Positions 8,128 through 16,720 are shown, numbered from the stretch's first letter. The stretch: DNA of 37,633 nucleotides from Deltaproteobacteria bacterium (GCA_016182965.1 JACPFM010000115.1:1-37633), one strand, 5' to 3'. Notes: generated by a model not told the origin, from the sequence alone. Made by a program: numbers and translations.

Positions 8128-9258
8128 ATGCAGATCGAGATCGAGAGCGAGGGCGCGCTGCGGGTGCTGCTCGAGACCCGCGGCGAGCTGCGCGGCGTGG
8201 TGGTGCAACGCCTGGACCTGCGGCCGCTCTCGGACACGCTGCGCAAGGCCGACGCGCGCGGCGCGGTGTTCCTCGGCTGCACGTTCGACACCGAGCTGCT
8301 CGCGCACGTGCTCGGGCGCGGCGCGATGGTGTTCCCCTCGCTCGAGGGGCTGCCGTTCGAGCCGTATCGCCAGGCGCTCTACACGCCCGACGAGCTGCTC
8401 GAGGGGTTCGATCGCAACGAGCCGCGGTCGTTCTGGACCGCCTCGCGCGACGCCCGCATCTACGCCTGGTACGAGCGCACGCGGAGGGACGCGGCGGTGC
8501 CCGTCTTCGACGCCCTGGCGCAGAGGCTCCACGATCACGCGATCGACGACGCGCTCGGCGATCTGCTCCACGACCCGCGTCGCGCGCGCAAGGTGGTGGG
8601 CGTGATGGGCGGTCACGGGATGAAGCGCGGCGATCCTGTGTACCGCGACGTCGCGCGGCTCTCGCGCCGCCTCGCCGAGCGCGGGTACTTCCTGGTCAGC
8701 GGCGGCGGTCCGGGCGCGATGGAGGCGACCAACCTCGGCGCGTGGTACGCGACGCGGCCGGAGGCGGAGCTCGACGCGGCGATCCACGTGCTCGCGCGCG
8801 CGCCCACCTACCGCGACGACGGCTGGATCGCGACCGCGCTCGACGTGCGCGCGGCCGTGTCGCACGGCGGCGAGAGCCTCGGCGTGCCCACCTGGTTCTA
8901 CGGTCACGAGCCGCCCAACGCGTTCGCCACGTTCCACGCCAAGTACTTCTCCAACAGCATCCGCGAGGACGGCCTGCTCGCGATCGCCCGGCACGGGGTC
9001 ATCTACGCGCCGGGCAGCGCGGGGACCATCCAGGAGATCTTCCAGGACGCCGCGCAGAACCACTACGGCACCTGCTTCGACGTCTCGCCGATGATCTTCC
9101 TCGGGACGAAGTACTGGACCTCGGACAAGCCGGTCTTTCCGCTGCTCGAGAGGCTCGCCGAGGGGCACACCTACGGGAAGATGCTCTCCATCCACGACGA
9201 CGTCGACGCGGTGGTGGCGTTCCTCGAGGAGCACCCGCCGGTGCCGTTCGTGAAGTGA
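8128..9258 (+). CDS. LOG-family Rossmann nucleotide-binding protein
   Basis: The 376-residue protein has the hallmark motifs of the LOG/lysine-decarboxylase-like family: GVMGGHGMKRGD (start of the Rossmann fold, about residue 155), SGGGPGAMEATN, and PGSAGTIQEIF, the counterpart of PGGxGTxxE. Members include cytokinin-activating phosphoribohydrolases (AMP to adenine plus ribose 5-phosphate) and nucleotide 5'-monophosphate nucleosidases. The extra N-terminal 150 residues, which lack a recognised domain, make it longer than typical LOG proteins (about 180-250). Substrate preference cannot be told. The beta-barrel gene follows after 44 bp, so the two may be co-transcribed. Confidence 0.88.
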   Translation: MQIEIESEGALRVLLETRGELRGVVVQRLDLRPLSDTLRKADARGAVFLGCTFDTELLAHVLGRGAMVFPSLEGLPFEPYRQALYTPDELLEGFDRNEPRSFWTASRDARIYAWYERTRRDAAVPVFDALAQRLHDHAIDDALGDLLHDPRRARKVVGVMGGHGMKRGDPVYRDVARLSRRLAERGYFLVSGGGPGAMEATNLGAWYATRPEAELDAAIHVLARAPTYRDDGWIATALDVRAAVSHGGESLGVPTWFYGHEPPNAFATFHAKYFSNSIREDGLLAIARHGVIYAPGSAGTIQEIFQDAAQNHYGTCFDVSPMIFLGTKYWTSDKPVFPLLERLAEGHTYGKMLSIHDDVDAVVAFLEEHPPVPFVK

Positions 9259-9302
9259 GGTGCACCGTGCGCGTGACCGGGCGGATACGGTCGGAGGCCG
9301 CG

Positions 9303-10010
9303 ATGCGAGCAGCGAGGCGAGAGGCGCGTGGCACGTCGGTTGCTCGGCGCGCGGCGAACATGCGCGCGCTCCGCCTCCTCGTTCCTTCCGCGATCCTCCT
9401 CGTGTCGGCTCCGGCGATGGCGCAGACGCAGACCTTCGCGCCCGCTCCCTATCCGCCCGCCCCGATGTACGCGCCGCCGCCGCCGCCGCCCGAGCGCCCG
9501 GTGCGCACGGCGTCGATCACCATCTCGCCGATCCATCTCTTGATGCCGATCGCCGAGATCACCGGCGAATTCGCGGTGACCGACAAGGTCGGCGTCGCGG
9601 GCATCGTCGGCGTCGGCTCGGTACCGCTGAAGACCACGCGCATCTCCTCGACCGGCACGTCGACGACCGAATCGACCGAGCGCCTGTCGGCGTGGGAGGT
9701 CGGCGGGCATTTCAACTACTACGTCATCGGCAACTTCGATCACGGCATGCAGCTCGGCGTCGAGGCGCTGTACCTGAAGATCGCGCGCTCGGAGCAGGAC
9801 TACCGCTCCGCCGCGGCGGCGAATGGCTTCGCCGTCGGCCCCTACGTCGGCTACAAGATCATCACGCACGTCGGGTTCACGTTCGAGGGCAACCTCGGGT
9901 TCCAGTACGTCGCCGCGCGCGCCACGGCGACCGACGGCACGACCACCGCCGAGAAGAAGGACTCGACGGTCATCCCGCTGTTGAACCTGAACGTAGGCTG
10001 GTCGTTCTAG
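9303..10010 (+). CDS. Outer-membrane beta-barrel protein
   Basis: ATG 9303 is preferred because GGAGG lies 5 nt upstream; the internal ATG at 9360 has no ribosome binding site. This gives a long basic N-region followed by a hydrophobic core and an AMAQ cleavage site (about residue 40). A Pro-rich segment follows, then alternating strands typical of a small barrel (TASITISPIHLL, EITGEFAVTDKVGVAGIVG, GYKIITHVGFTFEGNLG). The protein ends in NVGWSF with the C-terminal Phe used by the Bam system. Eight strands seem plausible for about 170 mature residues. The function is unknown. Confidence 0.8.
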   Translation: MRAARREARGTSVARRAANMRALRLLVPSAILLVSAPAMAQTQTFAPAPYPPAPMYAPPPPPPERPVRTASITISPIHLLMPIAEITGEFAVTDKVGVAGIVGVGSVPLKTTRISSTGTSTTESTERLSAWEVGGHFNYYVIGNFDHGMQLGVEALYLKIARSEQDYRSAAAANGFAVGPYVGYKIITHVGFTFEGNLGFQYVAARATATDGTTTAEKKDSTVIPLLNLNVGWSF

Positions 10011-10112
10011 TCAGTCATCAGTCGTCAGTCGTCAGTCGTCAGTGAAGAGACGACCGCGAGAAACGCCGGTCTCTCCTCTCGAGGCTGACGACTGATGACT
10101 GAGGACTGATGA
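10011..10112. repeat. Inverted pair of heptamer arrays (large hairpin)
   Basis: The left arm holds TCATCAG and three TCGTCAG units (10015-10042). The right arm is the reverse complement of four TCNTCAG units (10085-10112) preceded by CCTCTCGAGG (10075-10084), the complement of the tail at 619-628. Inside the arms, AGAGAC and GTCTCT can pair. The element starts directly after the barrel-protein stop and lies 64 bp from the trpS stop, so it may act as a two-way transcription terminator or mRNA stabiliser. It belongs to the same family as 591-630. Confidence 0.85.
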
Positions 10113-10176
10113 CCGGGCCGCCGCGAGCAGCGACACCGGGGACGTTCGAGACTCGCGACAGCTCATCCAAATTCAG

Positions 10177-11178
10177 TCAGCGCGCCCAGGCGCCGGCGGC
10201 GATGCCCACCGTCTCGCGGACCTCGCGCATCAGCTCGTGGGCGACGGCGCGCGCGCGTTTGCCGCCCTCTTCGAGCACGCCCTCGACGTAGGCGTCGTCC
10301 TTGGCGAGCGCCGCGCGCTTGTCGCGGAACTGCGCGAACTTCGCGCTGTACGCGGCGTGGATGCGCTTCTTCACGTCGCCGTAGCCGATGCCGCCCTTCA
10401 CGTACGCGGGCTCGAGCTCCGCGGCGCCGGACGGATCGAGCAGGCGGTAGAGGAGCATCAGCGTGTCGTTCGGATCCTTCGGATCGTCGACGCCCTTGGA
10501 GTCGGTGACGATGCTCGCGAAGTACGTCTTCCACGCCTGCTTCTCGGTCATGCCTTCAGGCAGGAAGATGGGGATGGTGTTGCCGTAGCTCTTGCTCATC
10601 TTCGCGCCGTCGAGGCCGGGGACGATCGGCGCCTTGGAGAAGCGCCAGTCGGGGCGGGTGAGGACCTCCTTGCCGAAGGCGACGTTGAAGTGCGTCGCCA
10701 TGTCCTGCGCCATCTCGACGTGCTGCTGCTGATCCTTGCCCACCGGGACCATCGTCGATCGGTAGATGAGGATGTCGGCGGCCATCAGCACCGGGTAGTT
10801 GAAGAGGCCCATCGTCGGCTCGAGGCCCTTGGCGATCTTGTCCTTGTAGGACACCGCGCGCTCGAGCAGGCCCTTGCCGGTGACGCACGAGAGGTACCAC
10901 GCGAGCTCGGTCACCTCGGGCACGTCGCTCTGGCGGAAGAAGGTCGCGCGCTCGGGCTCGAGGCCGAGCGCGAGGTAGTCGAGGGCGACGTCGCGGGTGA
11001 GGGCGCGCAGCTTGTCGGCGTCGCGGAGGGAGGTGAGCGTGTGGAGGTTGGCGATGAAGTAGAACGCCCGATCCCGCCCGCCGGCCTCGGCCTGCAGCTC
11101 GATGTGCTGCTGGATCGCGCCGAAGTAGTTGCCGAGGTGGAGCGTGCCGCTGGGCTGGATCCCGGACAGGATGCGCAT
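10177..11178 (-). CDS. trpS: Tryptophanyl-tRNA synthetase
   Basis: This class I synthetase charges tRNA-Trp with tryptophan using ATP. The 333-residue length matches the bacterial family. Motifs are GIQPSGTLHLGNY (HIGH-type site, His14), the tryptophan-site segment NYPVLMAADILIY, VGKDQQQHVE, and GAKMSKSYGN with KMSKS at 193-197. The ATG at 11178 begins the conserved N-terminus MRILSGIQPSG directly; the frame upstream of it does not look like part of the protein. It converges on the beta-barrel gene, with the heptamer hairpin in between. Confidence 0.97.
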   Translation of the reverse strand: MRILSGIQPSGTLHLGNYFGAIQQHIELQAEAGGRDRAFYFIANLHTLTSLRDADKLRALTRDVALDYLALGLEPERATFFRQSDVPEVTELAWYLSCVTGKGLLERAVSYKDKIAKGLEPTMGLFNYPVLMAADILIYRSTMVPVGKDQQQHVEMAQDMATHFNVAFGKEVLTRPDWRFSKAPIVPGLDGAKMSKSYGNTIPIFLPEGMTEKQAWKTYFASIVTDSKGVDDPKDPNDTLMLLYRLLDPSGAAELEPAYVKGGIGYGDVKKRIHAAYSAKFAQFRDKRAALAKDDAYVEGVLEEGGKRARAVAHELMREVRETVGIAAGAWAR

Positions 11179-11257
11179 GGTCGGGGGAGCTTTCCCGATC
11201 GGCGGCGCGGGGTGAAGAGGGAGCCGCGGGGGCCTTCGAATAGCGCGCCGCCCGGTG

Positions 11258-11347
11258 TCAGAGGGATGCGCCGCAGACCGTCGCGGTGCCGTCGCCGAGC
11301 TGCCCGAAGCAGTTGAAGATCCGAACGTGACCCCGGCGGTTCTGCGC
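11258..11347 (-). pseudogene. Possible RCC1-repeat remnant
   Basis: In the gap between trpS and the HD gene, the minus strand encodes a short frame between two TGA codons whose middle reads IFNCFGQLGDGTATV. GQLGDGT is the hallmark of RCC1/regulator-of-chromosome-condensation repeats, which are common in large-genome myxobacteria. There is no start codon and only one partial blade. It may be a decayed gene end or a chance match. Confidence 0.25.
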
Positions 11348-11444
11348 TCAGCGCCACACGACGTCGAGCGCGAGCGAGAACATGGCGGGCCAGTACTCAT
11401 CAAGGGATTTGACGTTCCCTGCGACCGCGGCGAAGGTCCGCCGC

Positions 11445-12026
11445 ATGACGCCGCAGCACCTCCTGCACACGCTCGACGCGCTCGATCCGCTGGCCGATCT
11501 CCCGCGCACCGGCTGGCTCCTTCGCGGCATCAACCCCTGCGAGTCGATCGCGGCGCACACCCAGCAGGTCGCGTTGCTCGTGGCGATGCTCGTCGATCTG
11601 TGCCGCGAGGCGGGGATGACCGTCGACGGCGAGCGGGCGCTGCGGATGGCGCTCGTGCACGACGCACCCGAAGCGCGCCTCGGCGACGTGCCGATGCCGG
11701 TGAAGACGCCCGCGGTCGACGCCGCGCTCCACGAGGTCGAGCGCTCCATCGCGCACGCGGTGCTGCCCTCGTCGCTGGCCGAGGACTGGGAGATCTCGGA
11801 GGCCCGCGAGACGCTCGAGGCGAAGCTGGTGTGGGCGGCCGACAAGATCCAGATGCTCCACAAGCTCTCGATCTACGAGAGCCAGGGCCGCAGGCACCCC
11901 ATGATGGAGACGATGTGGAAGAACCCGGCGAACCTGCGCGCGCTCGACGTCGCGCCGGTGCGCGCGGTGTTCGAGGCGCTGTTCGCGCGGGCGGGGCGCC
12001 CGATGCCGGTGCCCACGGGGACGTGA
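11445..12026 (+). CDS. HD-domain phosphohydrolase (YfbR/HDDC2-like)
   Basis: The 193-residue protein has the metal-binding set of the HDDC2/YfbR group, which removes phosphate from deoxynucleoside 5'-monophosphates. The motifs are ESIAAHTQQVALL (first His), LVHDAPEARLGD (HD doublet plus the E/D that completes the site) and AADKIQMLHK (distal Asp). The ATG at 11445 gives the usual family N-terminus; an in-frame ATG at 11382 would add 21 residues of unlikely sequence. A nucleotide-pool role is inferred from the family. It is divergent from trpS and convergent with the GDPD gene. Confidence 0.82.
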   Translation: MTPQHLLHTLDALDPLADLPRTGWLLRGINPCESIAAHTQQVALLVAMLVDLCREAGMTVDGERALRMALVHDAPEARLGDVPMPVKTPAVDAALHEVERSIAHAVLPSSLAEDWEISEARETLEAKLVWAADKIQMLHKLSIYESQGRRHPMMETMWKNPANLRALDVAPVRAVFEALFARAGRPMPVPTGT

Positions 12027-12147
12027 GCGCGCCCGTCGCAGGACTCGACGAGCTCGTGACGCGGTCGAGGGCGCCGCCGCGGTGACGGCGCGGCCGTCCC
12101 GATGTCGGGCTTGGGCGACGCGTCGTCACCGAGGCAGTGACCGCGAC

Positions 12148-13194
12148 TCACTTCGGTTGGAGCGCGACGCCCTCCGCGACCGTGTCGGTGATGATCGCGT
12201 CGAAGCCGACCGAAGCGAGGAACTTCCACTCCGGCGCGCTGTTCACCGTCCACACGACCGCCTTCATTCCGAGGCCGTGGATGCCCGCGACCAGCGCGGC
12301 GGCCTGCGACGGCGCCTGCAACGGCACGAGGCGCTCGAGCAGCACGGAGTGCGACTGGACGCCGAACTTCGCGATGCCGAGGAAGTGACTGACCGAGTCA
12401 TAGGCCGGCAGACGGTAGAGCGGACCGACCTCAGCCCAGCGCAGCCCGAGGCCGTTGCCCTTGGTGATCTCGGTCACCTTCAGCCCGGTGTAGTACTCGA
12501 CCACCTCCTTCGACGCGAGCTGCAGCGCGTTGAGATCGAGCGCGCGCCGCATCTCCGGCGCGGCCGCGGCGGCGGTGGCCATGATCGTCGGCGAGAACGA
12601 GGTGAGGATCACCTGCCCGCCGTACCCGTGCTTGCGGATCAGCGCGACGGTCGCGAGCGTCACCGGGACGTCGCCGGTATCGCTCGGATCGCACAGCGGT
12701 GACGGCGGCTTGACCTCGACCATCAGCAGGCCGCTGTTCGGCTGCTTCGCGTTGAACTGCTTGGCGGTGTTCAGCGCCGCCTGCAGGGACGGGAGCTGGG
12801 GCGCGCGCGCCTCGAGCTCCGCACGCGTAAGCGAGTTGATGCAGGTGTAGTCCGGCAGGAAGTCGTCGTGATGGACCACGACCTCGCCGTCTTTGGTCAG
12901 CTGGACGTCGAGCTCCACCATGCGCGCGCCGGCTTCGTAGCCAGCGCGGAACGCGCCGACGGTGTTCTCGATCGGGCGGCTGGGATCTTCACCGAGGTTG
13001 TTGCCGAAACCGCGGTGGCCGATCGCGAACGGCGCGGGCGTCGCGAAGGCGTCGTCGATCGTCGTCTGCGGACTGAGGGCTTGAGCCTCGCGCGAGCCGT
13101 CCGCCGATTCGATCGGAGCTGCGCAACCCCCCGACAGCGCAGCGAGCGGAAGAACGGCGGCGAGGACTCGATACAGCGCGCGAATTTCCATCAT
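12148..13194 (-). CDS. Glycerophosphodiester phosphodiesterase, exported
   Basis: This enzyme hydrolyses glycerophosphodiesters to glycerol 3-phosphate and an alcohol. The 348-residue product has a signal peptide ending in the lipobox-like LSGGC (Cys24), so it may be a lipoprotein. GDPD motifs are present: GHRG (about 59-62), the ENT triplet, VELDVQLTKDGEVVVHHD with its metal-binding Glu/Asp and catalytic His, VEVK, and the C-terminal VWTVNS and GFDAIITD. GGAAGAAGGA lies upstream of ATG 13194, supporting this start. The preceding 462 bp lack a clear gene and probably contain its promoter. A role in phospholipid turnover or phosphate scavenging is inferred. Confidence 0.92.
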   Translation of the reverse strand: MMEIRALYRVLAAVLPLAALSGGCAAPIESADGSREAQALSPQTTIDDAFATPAPFAIGHRGFGNNLGEDPSRPIENTVGAFRAGYEAGARMVELDVQLTKDGEVVVHHDDFLPDYTCINSLTRAELEARAPQLPSLQAALNTAKQFNAKQPNSGLLMVEVKPPSPLCDPSDTGDVPVTLATVALIRKHGYGGQVILTSFSPTIMATAAAAAPEMRRALDLNALQLASKEVVEYYTGLKVTEITKGNGLGLRWAEVGPLYRLPAYDSVSHFLGIAKFGVQSHSVLLERLVPLQAPSQAAALVAGIHGLGMKAVVWTVNSAPEWKFLASVGFDAIITDTVAEGVALQPK

Positions 13195-13656
13195 GTCTGT
13201 TCCTTCTTCCGGCGGGGTCCGGAGAGCGTGGGGTGTCGAGTGACCACCGTTATCGGACCGCGAGTGATCTGACTACTCGGTTCGCACGGCGTCGAAGTCG
13301 CACATGCGACTTCCCCGAGTAACTCGTGTTTGCGCACTTCGGCCGCACGTGCCCGCTTTTGTCGGCGCTCGTGGGTGCGGAATACGTCGCGGCAAATATG
13401 GTGAAAGCGCTCGCGCGAAATGCGGTGCAAATCGACGCTCGAAAGCGCTGGAGCGCGGCGAGACCACGGCTGCGGTGCGACGCCGCCGGTCGCGACAGGT
13501 CGTCGCATCTCCGCGGACGGCGAATTCGCCCGCCTATTCCGCGCTCGCGGTCAGGCCGGCATGATCACTGCTTGAACGCCTGGCGGAGTCGACGTGGTTG
13601 CCCGTGGCGTAGGTCGTGCGGCGACGAGCGTCGAGCCGAAGAGAGCGAAGCTCGGT
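13195..13656. other. Gene-free stretch with nested palindrome
   Basis: No convincing gene is present in these 462 bp, and the base composition is less GC-biased than that of the neighbours. GAAGTCGC and GCGACTTC (13294-13301, 13306-13313) form a perfect 8-bp stem with loop ACAT. TACTCGG (13274-13280) and CCGAGTA (13315-13321) form an outer 7-bp pair around it. It lies about 100 nt upstream of the GDPD start and could be an operator or a leader hairpin. A weak minus-strand frame (13191-13508) overlaps the GDPD ATG but does not look coding. Confidence 0.45.
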
Positions 13657-14190
13657 TCAGAGCGCGCACACCCTCTCGACCACGAAGCGCGACTTGGCGT
13701 AGATCGCGCCGCTCTCCGGGCGCGGCGTGAATTCGTTCTTGCCGACGAAGCGGTAACGGCGGGTGGGCCGACGACCGAAGGGCTCGCAGTGGAGGTTGCA
13801 GTCCATGCCGCCGCAGCCGCCGAGGTTCGCGAACTGCAGCAGCAGCCGCTCGCCGAGCCGCAGCTCGTAGCCGCCGCCGCAGCCGTTGCAGCAGGTGCGC
13901 TCGGGCGGCTCGTCGCCGCCGGTGCACAGGAGCAGCGTGCAGATGACCATCGCCCGTGGGACGGCGTCGAGCGCGACTCGCTCGCCGGCGTGGGCGCCGT
14001 CGGCGATCTGCTCGAGGGTGACCAGCGGCGCGTCCGCGCACGCCTCGACACCGGGGAGGGTGGGGACGCTCTCCTCGGGGCCGAGGCCCGGCACGGGCCG
14101 TGGCGGCGCGGGCGACGACGAAGCTGGCGGCGACGGCGCGCAGCCGACGCAGAGCAGGCAGGACAAGACGTGCGCGAGCGGCGCCCTCAT
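13657..14190 (-). CDS. Cysteine-rich lipoprotein-like protein
   Basis: The 177-residue product starts with an export signal ending in CVGC, which may be a lipobox (Cys17), followed by a Pro/Ser tether to about residue 40. The rest holds about ten cysteines, including GGDEPPERTCCNGCGGGYELR and LGGCGGMDCNLHCEP, which suggest disulfides in the periplasm or at the surface. I do not recognise a family. The ATG overlaps the stop of the upstream peptidase by 4 nt (ATGA), so the two are probably co-translated. Confidence 0.7.
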   Translation of the reverse strand: MRAPLAHVLSCLLCVGCAPSPPASSSPAPPRPVPGLGPEESVPTLPGVEACADAPLVTLEQIADGAHAGERVALDAVPRAMVICTLLLCTGGDEPPERTCCNGCGGGYELRLGERLLLQFANLGGCGGMDCNLHCEPFGRRPTRRYRFVGKNEFTPRPESGAIYAKSRFVVERVCAL

Positions 14191-15062
14191 GGTTGGTCGG
14201 AGATCGCGCGGCTCACCGCATCGACGAGGTCCACGTGCGGGCGAATCCGGGTCGAAGCGTCGCGCTCGCGCCATGAGCTCTCGAGCACGAGCTCCGGGAT
14301 CGAGCGCTCGGCGGAGTATTGAATGGTCGCCATCATCCCCGGCACGGCCGCCCACACGCGGTTCGCGACACGGCTGACTCGCGTCGAGGCGCTCAGACCA
14401 GGTGGATCGAGCGGCAACCCGAAGTAGTCGCGCACGGCGAGCGTGGCGCCGCCGGCCGCGATCGCTTGGAGCCCACGCCGCGCGACCTCGCTCGGAACAT
14501 GCTCGTTCGCGAACATGAAGGTCGCGTCCTGTGGCCCCTCGTGCAGCGACACCACGAAGTCGGGTCGCTCCCGCTCGAAGACCGCGCGAATGACGCGCGC
14601 CTCTTCGGTCTCGAATCGCTTGAAGTCGCGGTTGATGTCGTAGCCGCGCGCGTTGTAGCGCGAGAGCTGGCTCGCCCCGACGGGGTTGGCGGGCGAGATC
14701 ACCACGAGGCGCACGCCGCGGCCGGCCTCGAACCGCTCGAGGATCTCGGGGACGGCGAGGAGGCTGGCGCGCTCGTTCCCGTGAATCCCCGCGATCACGA
14801 GGAGCGTCGCGCGTGCCGGCGCCCGCGAGCGCAAGGTGAGCATCGGGTGCGGTCGCCCGTCGAACGCGAGCTCGGCCTCGCGCCGGACGGCGAAGCGCTC
14901 GCCGCCGAGCGCCTCGAGCTTCGCGACGTAGGCCTCGAGATCGAACGGAAGCTCGACGAGCCCGAGCGCCTCTTCGCGCGCTGGATGGGTCTCGACCGGG
15001 TGCTTCAGGTGGTACTTCACGAGGAGGTGGAGATCCTCGCGGAGGCTCCGGAGCGTACGCAC
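14187..15062 (-). CDS. M14-like zinc carboxypeptidase / succinylglutamate desuccinylase family
   Basis: The 291-residue protein shows the zinc site of this fold: GIHGNERAS (His and Glu ligands), SRYNARGYDINRDF with Arg and the Asn-Arg pair for substrate binding, and VVSLHEGPQDATFM (third zinc ligand His). A later YSAERSIPELVLES may include the catalytic Glu. There is no signal peptide, so it should act in the cytoplasm on a peptide or amide substrate that cannot be named. It overlaps the downstream lipoprotein gene by 4 nt and is divergent from the chitinase gene. Confidence 0.82.
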   Translation of the reverse strand: MRTLRSLREDLHLLVKYHLKHPVETHPAREEALGLVELPFDLEAYVAKLEALGGERFAVRREAELAFDGRPHPMLTLRSRAPARATLLVIAGIHGNERASLLAVPEILERFEAGRGVRLVVISPANPVGASQLSRYNARGYDINRDFKRFETEEARVIRAVFERERPDFVVSLHEGPQDATFMFANEHVPSEVARRGLQAIAAGGATLAVRDYFGLPLDPPGLSASTRVSRVANRVWAAVPGMMATIQYSAERSIPELVLESSWRERDASTRIRPHVDLVDAVSRAISDQP

Positions 15063-15236
15063 CGCGCCAGACTATCGTCTTTCTCGCGGCACGACCGTTC
15101 GTGCGCACCAGCGCGATCGCTCGCGGATCGTGCGGCCGCGTCCGCGTAGGTCACCCTGCCGACGGGAAGGTCGGGCGCGCACACGGAGCACAGTTGCACC
15201 CTTTCGGTACGCCGAGCGTGTCCTAGAGACGCACGC

Positions 15237-16421
15237 ATGCGGCGAATCGACACGCTCCGTAACTGGCTGTTCGTGTTGTCATCGAGCGCCGGGATCGCAT
15301 GCGTCTTCGCGGGCGAGGCCCGCACCGAAGAGGCCGAGCGGCCCGCCGCGGCCGCGGAAGATCCCGCGGCGGACGAGACCGCGGCGGCCGCGAACGACGA
15401 CGAGATCGCGCAGCGCGCCGATGCGCTGTCGTGCGGGGCCACCACCTGGCAGCAGGGCAAGTGGTACCCCGCGGGCGCGGTCGTCTACTACAGCGGCAGG
15501 TACTACGTCGCGACGAACGCGAACCCCGGATACCACCCGACCATCAGCACCTGGTATTGGTCGCCGAAGTCCGGCTGCACGACCACGTCGACCTGTAACG
15601 CCTCCGCGTGGCAGCAGGGCAAGTGGTACTCCGCGGGCGCGGTCGTCGGCTACGGCGGCAAGTACTACGTCGCGACCTACGGAAACCCCGGATACGACCC
15701 GACCATCAGCACCTGGTACTGGTCGCCGAAGACCTGCTCCACGACGTCCACGACGTCCGCGACGTCTGCGACGACGACGTCGACGAGCACCGGCAGCTCG
15801 GCCTTCGAGCGCATCGTCTCGCGCGCGACGTTCAACGCGATCTTCCCCGACCGGGCCTCGTTCTACACCTACGACGGGCTGGTTCGCGCGGCGAAGATCT
15901 ACCCCCGCTTCGCGTCGTCCGGGACGGTGACGACGCAGAAGCGCGAGGTCGCCGCGTTCCTCGCGAACGTCACCCACGAGACGGCCGCGCTCGTGTACGT
16001 CGAGCAGATCGTCAAGGACATCTACTGCGGCTACTCGTCGGGCTGCGCGTGCGTCACCGGTAAGCGCTACTTCGGTCGTGGGCCACTCCAGCTCAGTTGG
16101 AACGGCAACTACTGCGACGCGAGCGAGGCGCTCTTCGGCGACGGCGACACGCTGCGCCGAGATCCCGATCGCGTGGCGCGCGAGGCGTGGGTCGCGTGGG
16201 GCACCGGCCTCTGGTTCTGGATGTCCTCGAGCGGCGCAGGCCGGATGACCGCCCACGACGCGATCGTCGGCGGCGCCGGCTTCGGCGAGACGATCCGCAC
16301 CATCAACGGCGCACAGGAGTGCTACGGCGGCTACCCGGCGGGCGTCACCAGCCGCGTCAACGCGTACAAGCGCATCTGCTCGCTGCTCGGCGTGACGCCG
16401 GGCTACGGCACCACGTGCTGA
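15237..16421 (+). CDS. Secreted GH19 chitinase with two CBM5/12 modules
   Basis: The 394-residue enzyme should cleave beta-1,4 N-acetylglucosamine chains by the inverting GH19 mechanism. Order: export signal (1-28), an acidic Ala/Glu spacer (30-62), two near-identical CBM5/12 chitin-binding modules (66-114 and 120-167, each with WQQGKWY, YYVAT, NPGY and STWYWSP), a Thr/Ser linker (168-188), then the GH19 domain (190-394). Catalytic Glu248 lies in NVTHETA. Glu256 in YVEQ is the likely second acid. YFGRGPLQLSWNGNY is the family signature. The Cys21 context (GIAC) could be a weak lipobox. Chitin or fungal and insect cell debris is the expected substrate for a predatory or saprophytic bacterium. 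Confidence 0.93.
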   Translation: MRRIDTLRNWLFVLSSSAGIACVFAGEARTEEAERPAAAAEDPAADETAAAANDDEIAQRADALSCGATTWQQGKWYPAGAVVYYSGRYYVATNANPGYHPTISTWYWSPKSGCTTTSTCNASAWQQGKWYSAGAVVGYGGKYYVATYGNPGYDPTISTWYWSPKTCSTTSTTSATSATTTSTSTGSSAFERIVSRATFNAIFPDRASFYTYDGLVRAAKIYPRFASSGTVTTQKREVAAFLANVTHETAALVYVEQIVKDIYCGYSSGCACVTGKRYFGRGPLQLSWNGNYCDASEALFGDGDTLRRDPDRVAREAWVAWGTGLWFWMSSSGAGRMTAHDAIVGGAGFGETIRTINGAQECYGGYPAGVTSRVNAYKRICSLLGVTPGYGTTC

Positions 16422-16463
16422 TCGCGCCCCAGGGCAGATCGCCTACCTTGCGGAGGCGATCGC

Positions 16464-16540
<77 letters not shown>

Positions 16541-16607
16541 GTGGGCGGAGTCCTAGCGCGGCCAAGCCCCGCCGCCAACCCCGCCGTCCCAGCCCCCCCG
16601 ACCAGCC

Positions 16608-16720
16608 GCTTCCGCCCCCGCTTCCGCTTCCGCTTCCGCGTTCGCGTCCGCGTTCGCCTTCGCCTTCGCGTTCGCTTCCGCGTTCGCCTTCGCGTTCGCT
16701 TCCGCGTTCGCGTTCGCGTC
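16608..16720 (-). repeat. GCG-NAN hexamer array directly after a stop codon
   Basis: Reading the minus strand right after the TGA of the MBL gene, the sequence runs GAC GCG AAC GCG AAC GCG and on, about 18 units of GCG plus one of AAC, GAA, AAG or GAC (one GGG). It is in frame with the gene and would encode (Asp/Asn/Glu/Lys-Ala)n. The same array family lies at 19416-19488, 30442-30552 and 32611-32688. Confidence 0.85.

Noticed and set aside
591..10112. Heptamer arrays considered as CRISPR repeats
   Set aside because: Units are contiguous without spacers, far too short, and no cas gene is present.
13191..13508. 105-codon minus-strand frame overlapping the GDPD start by ATGA
   Set aside because: Base composition and codon pattern do not look coding, no motif is seen, and the overlap can come from the ATGATGG start context.
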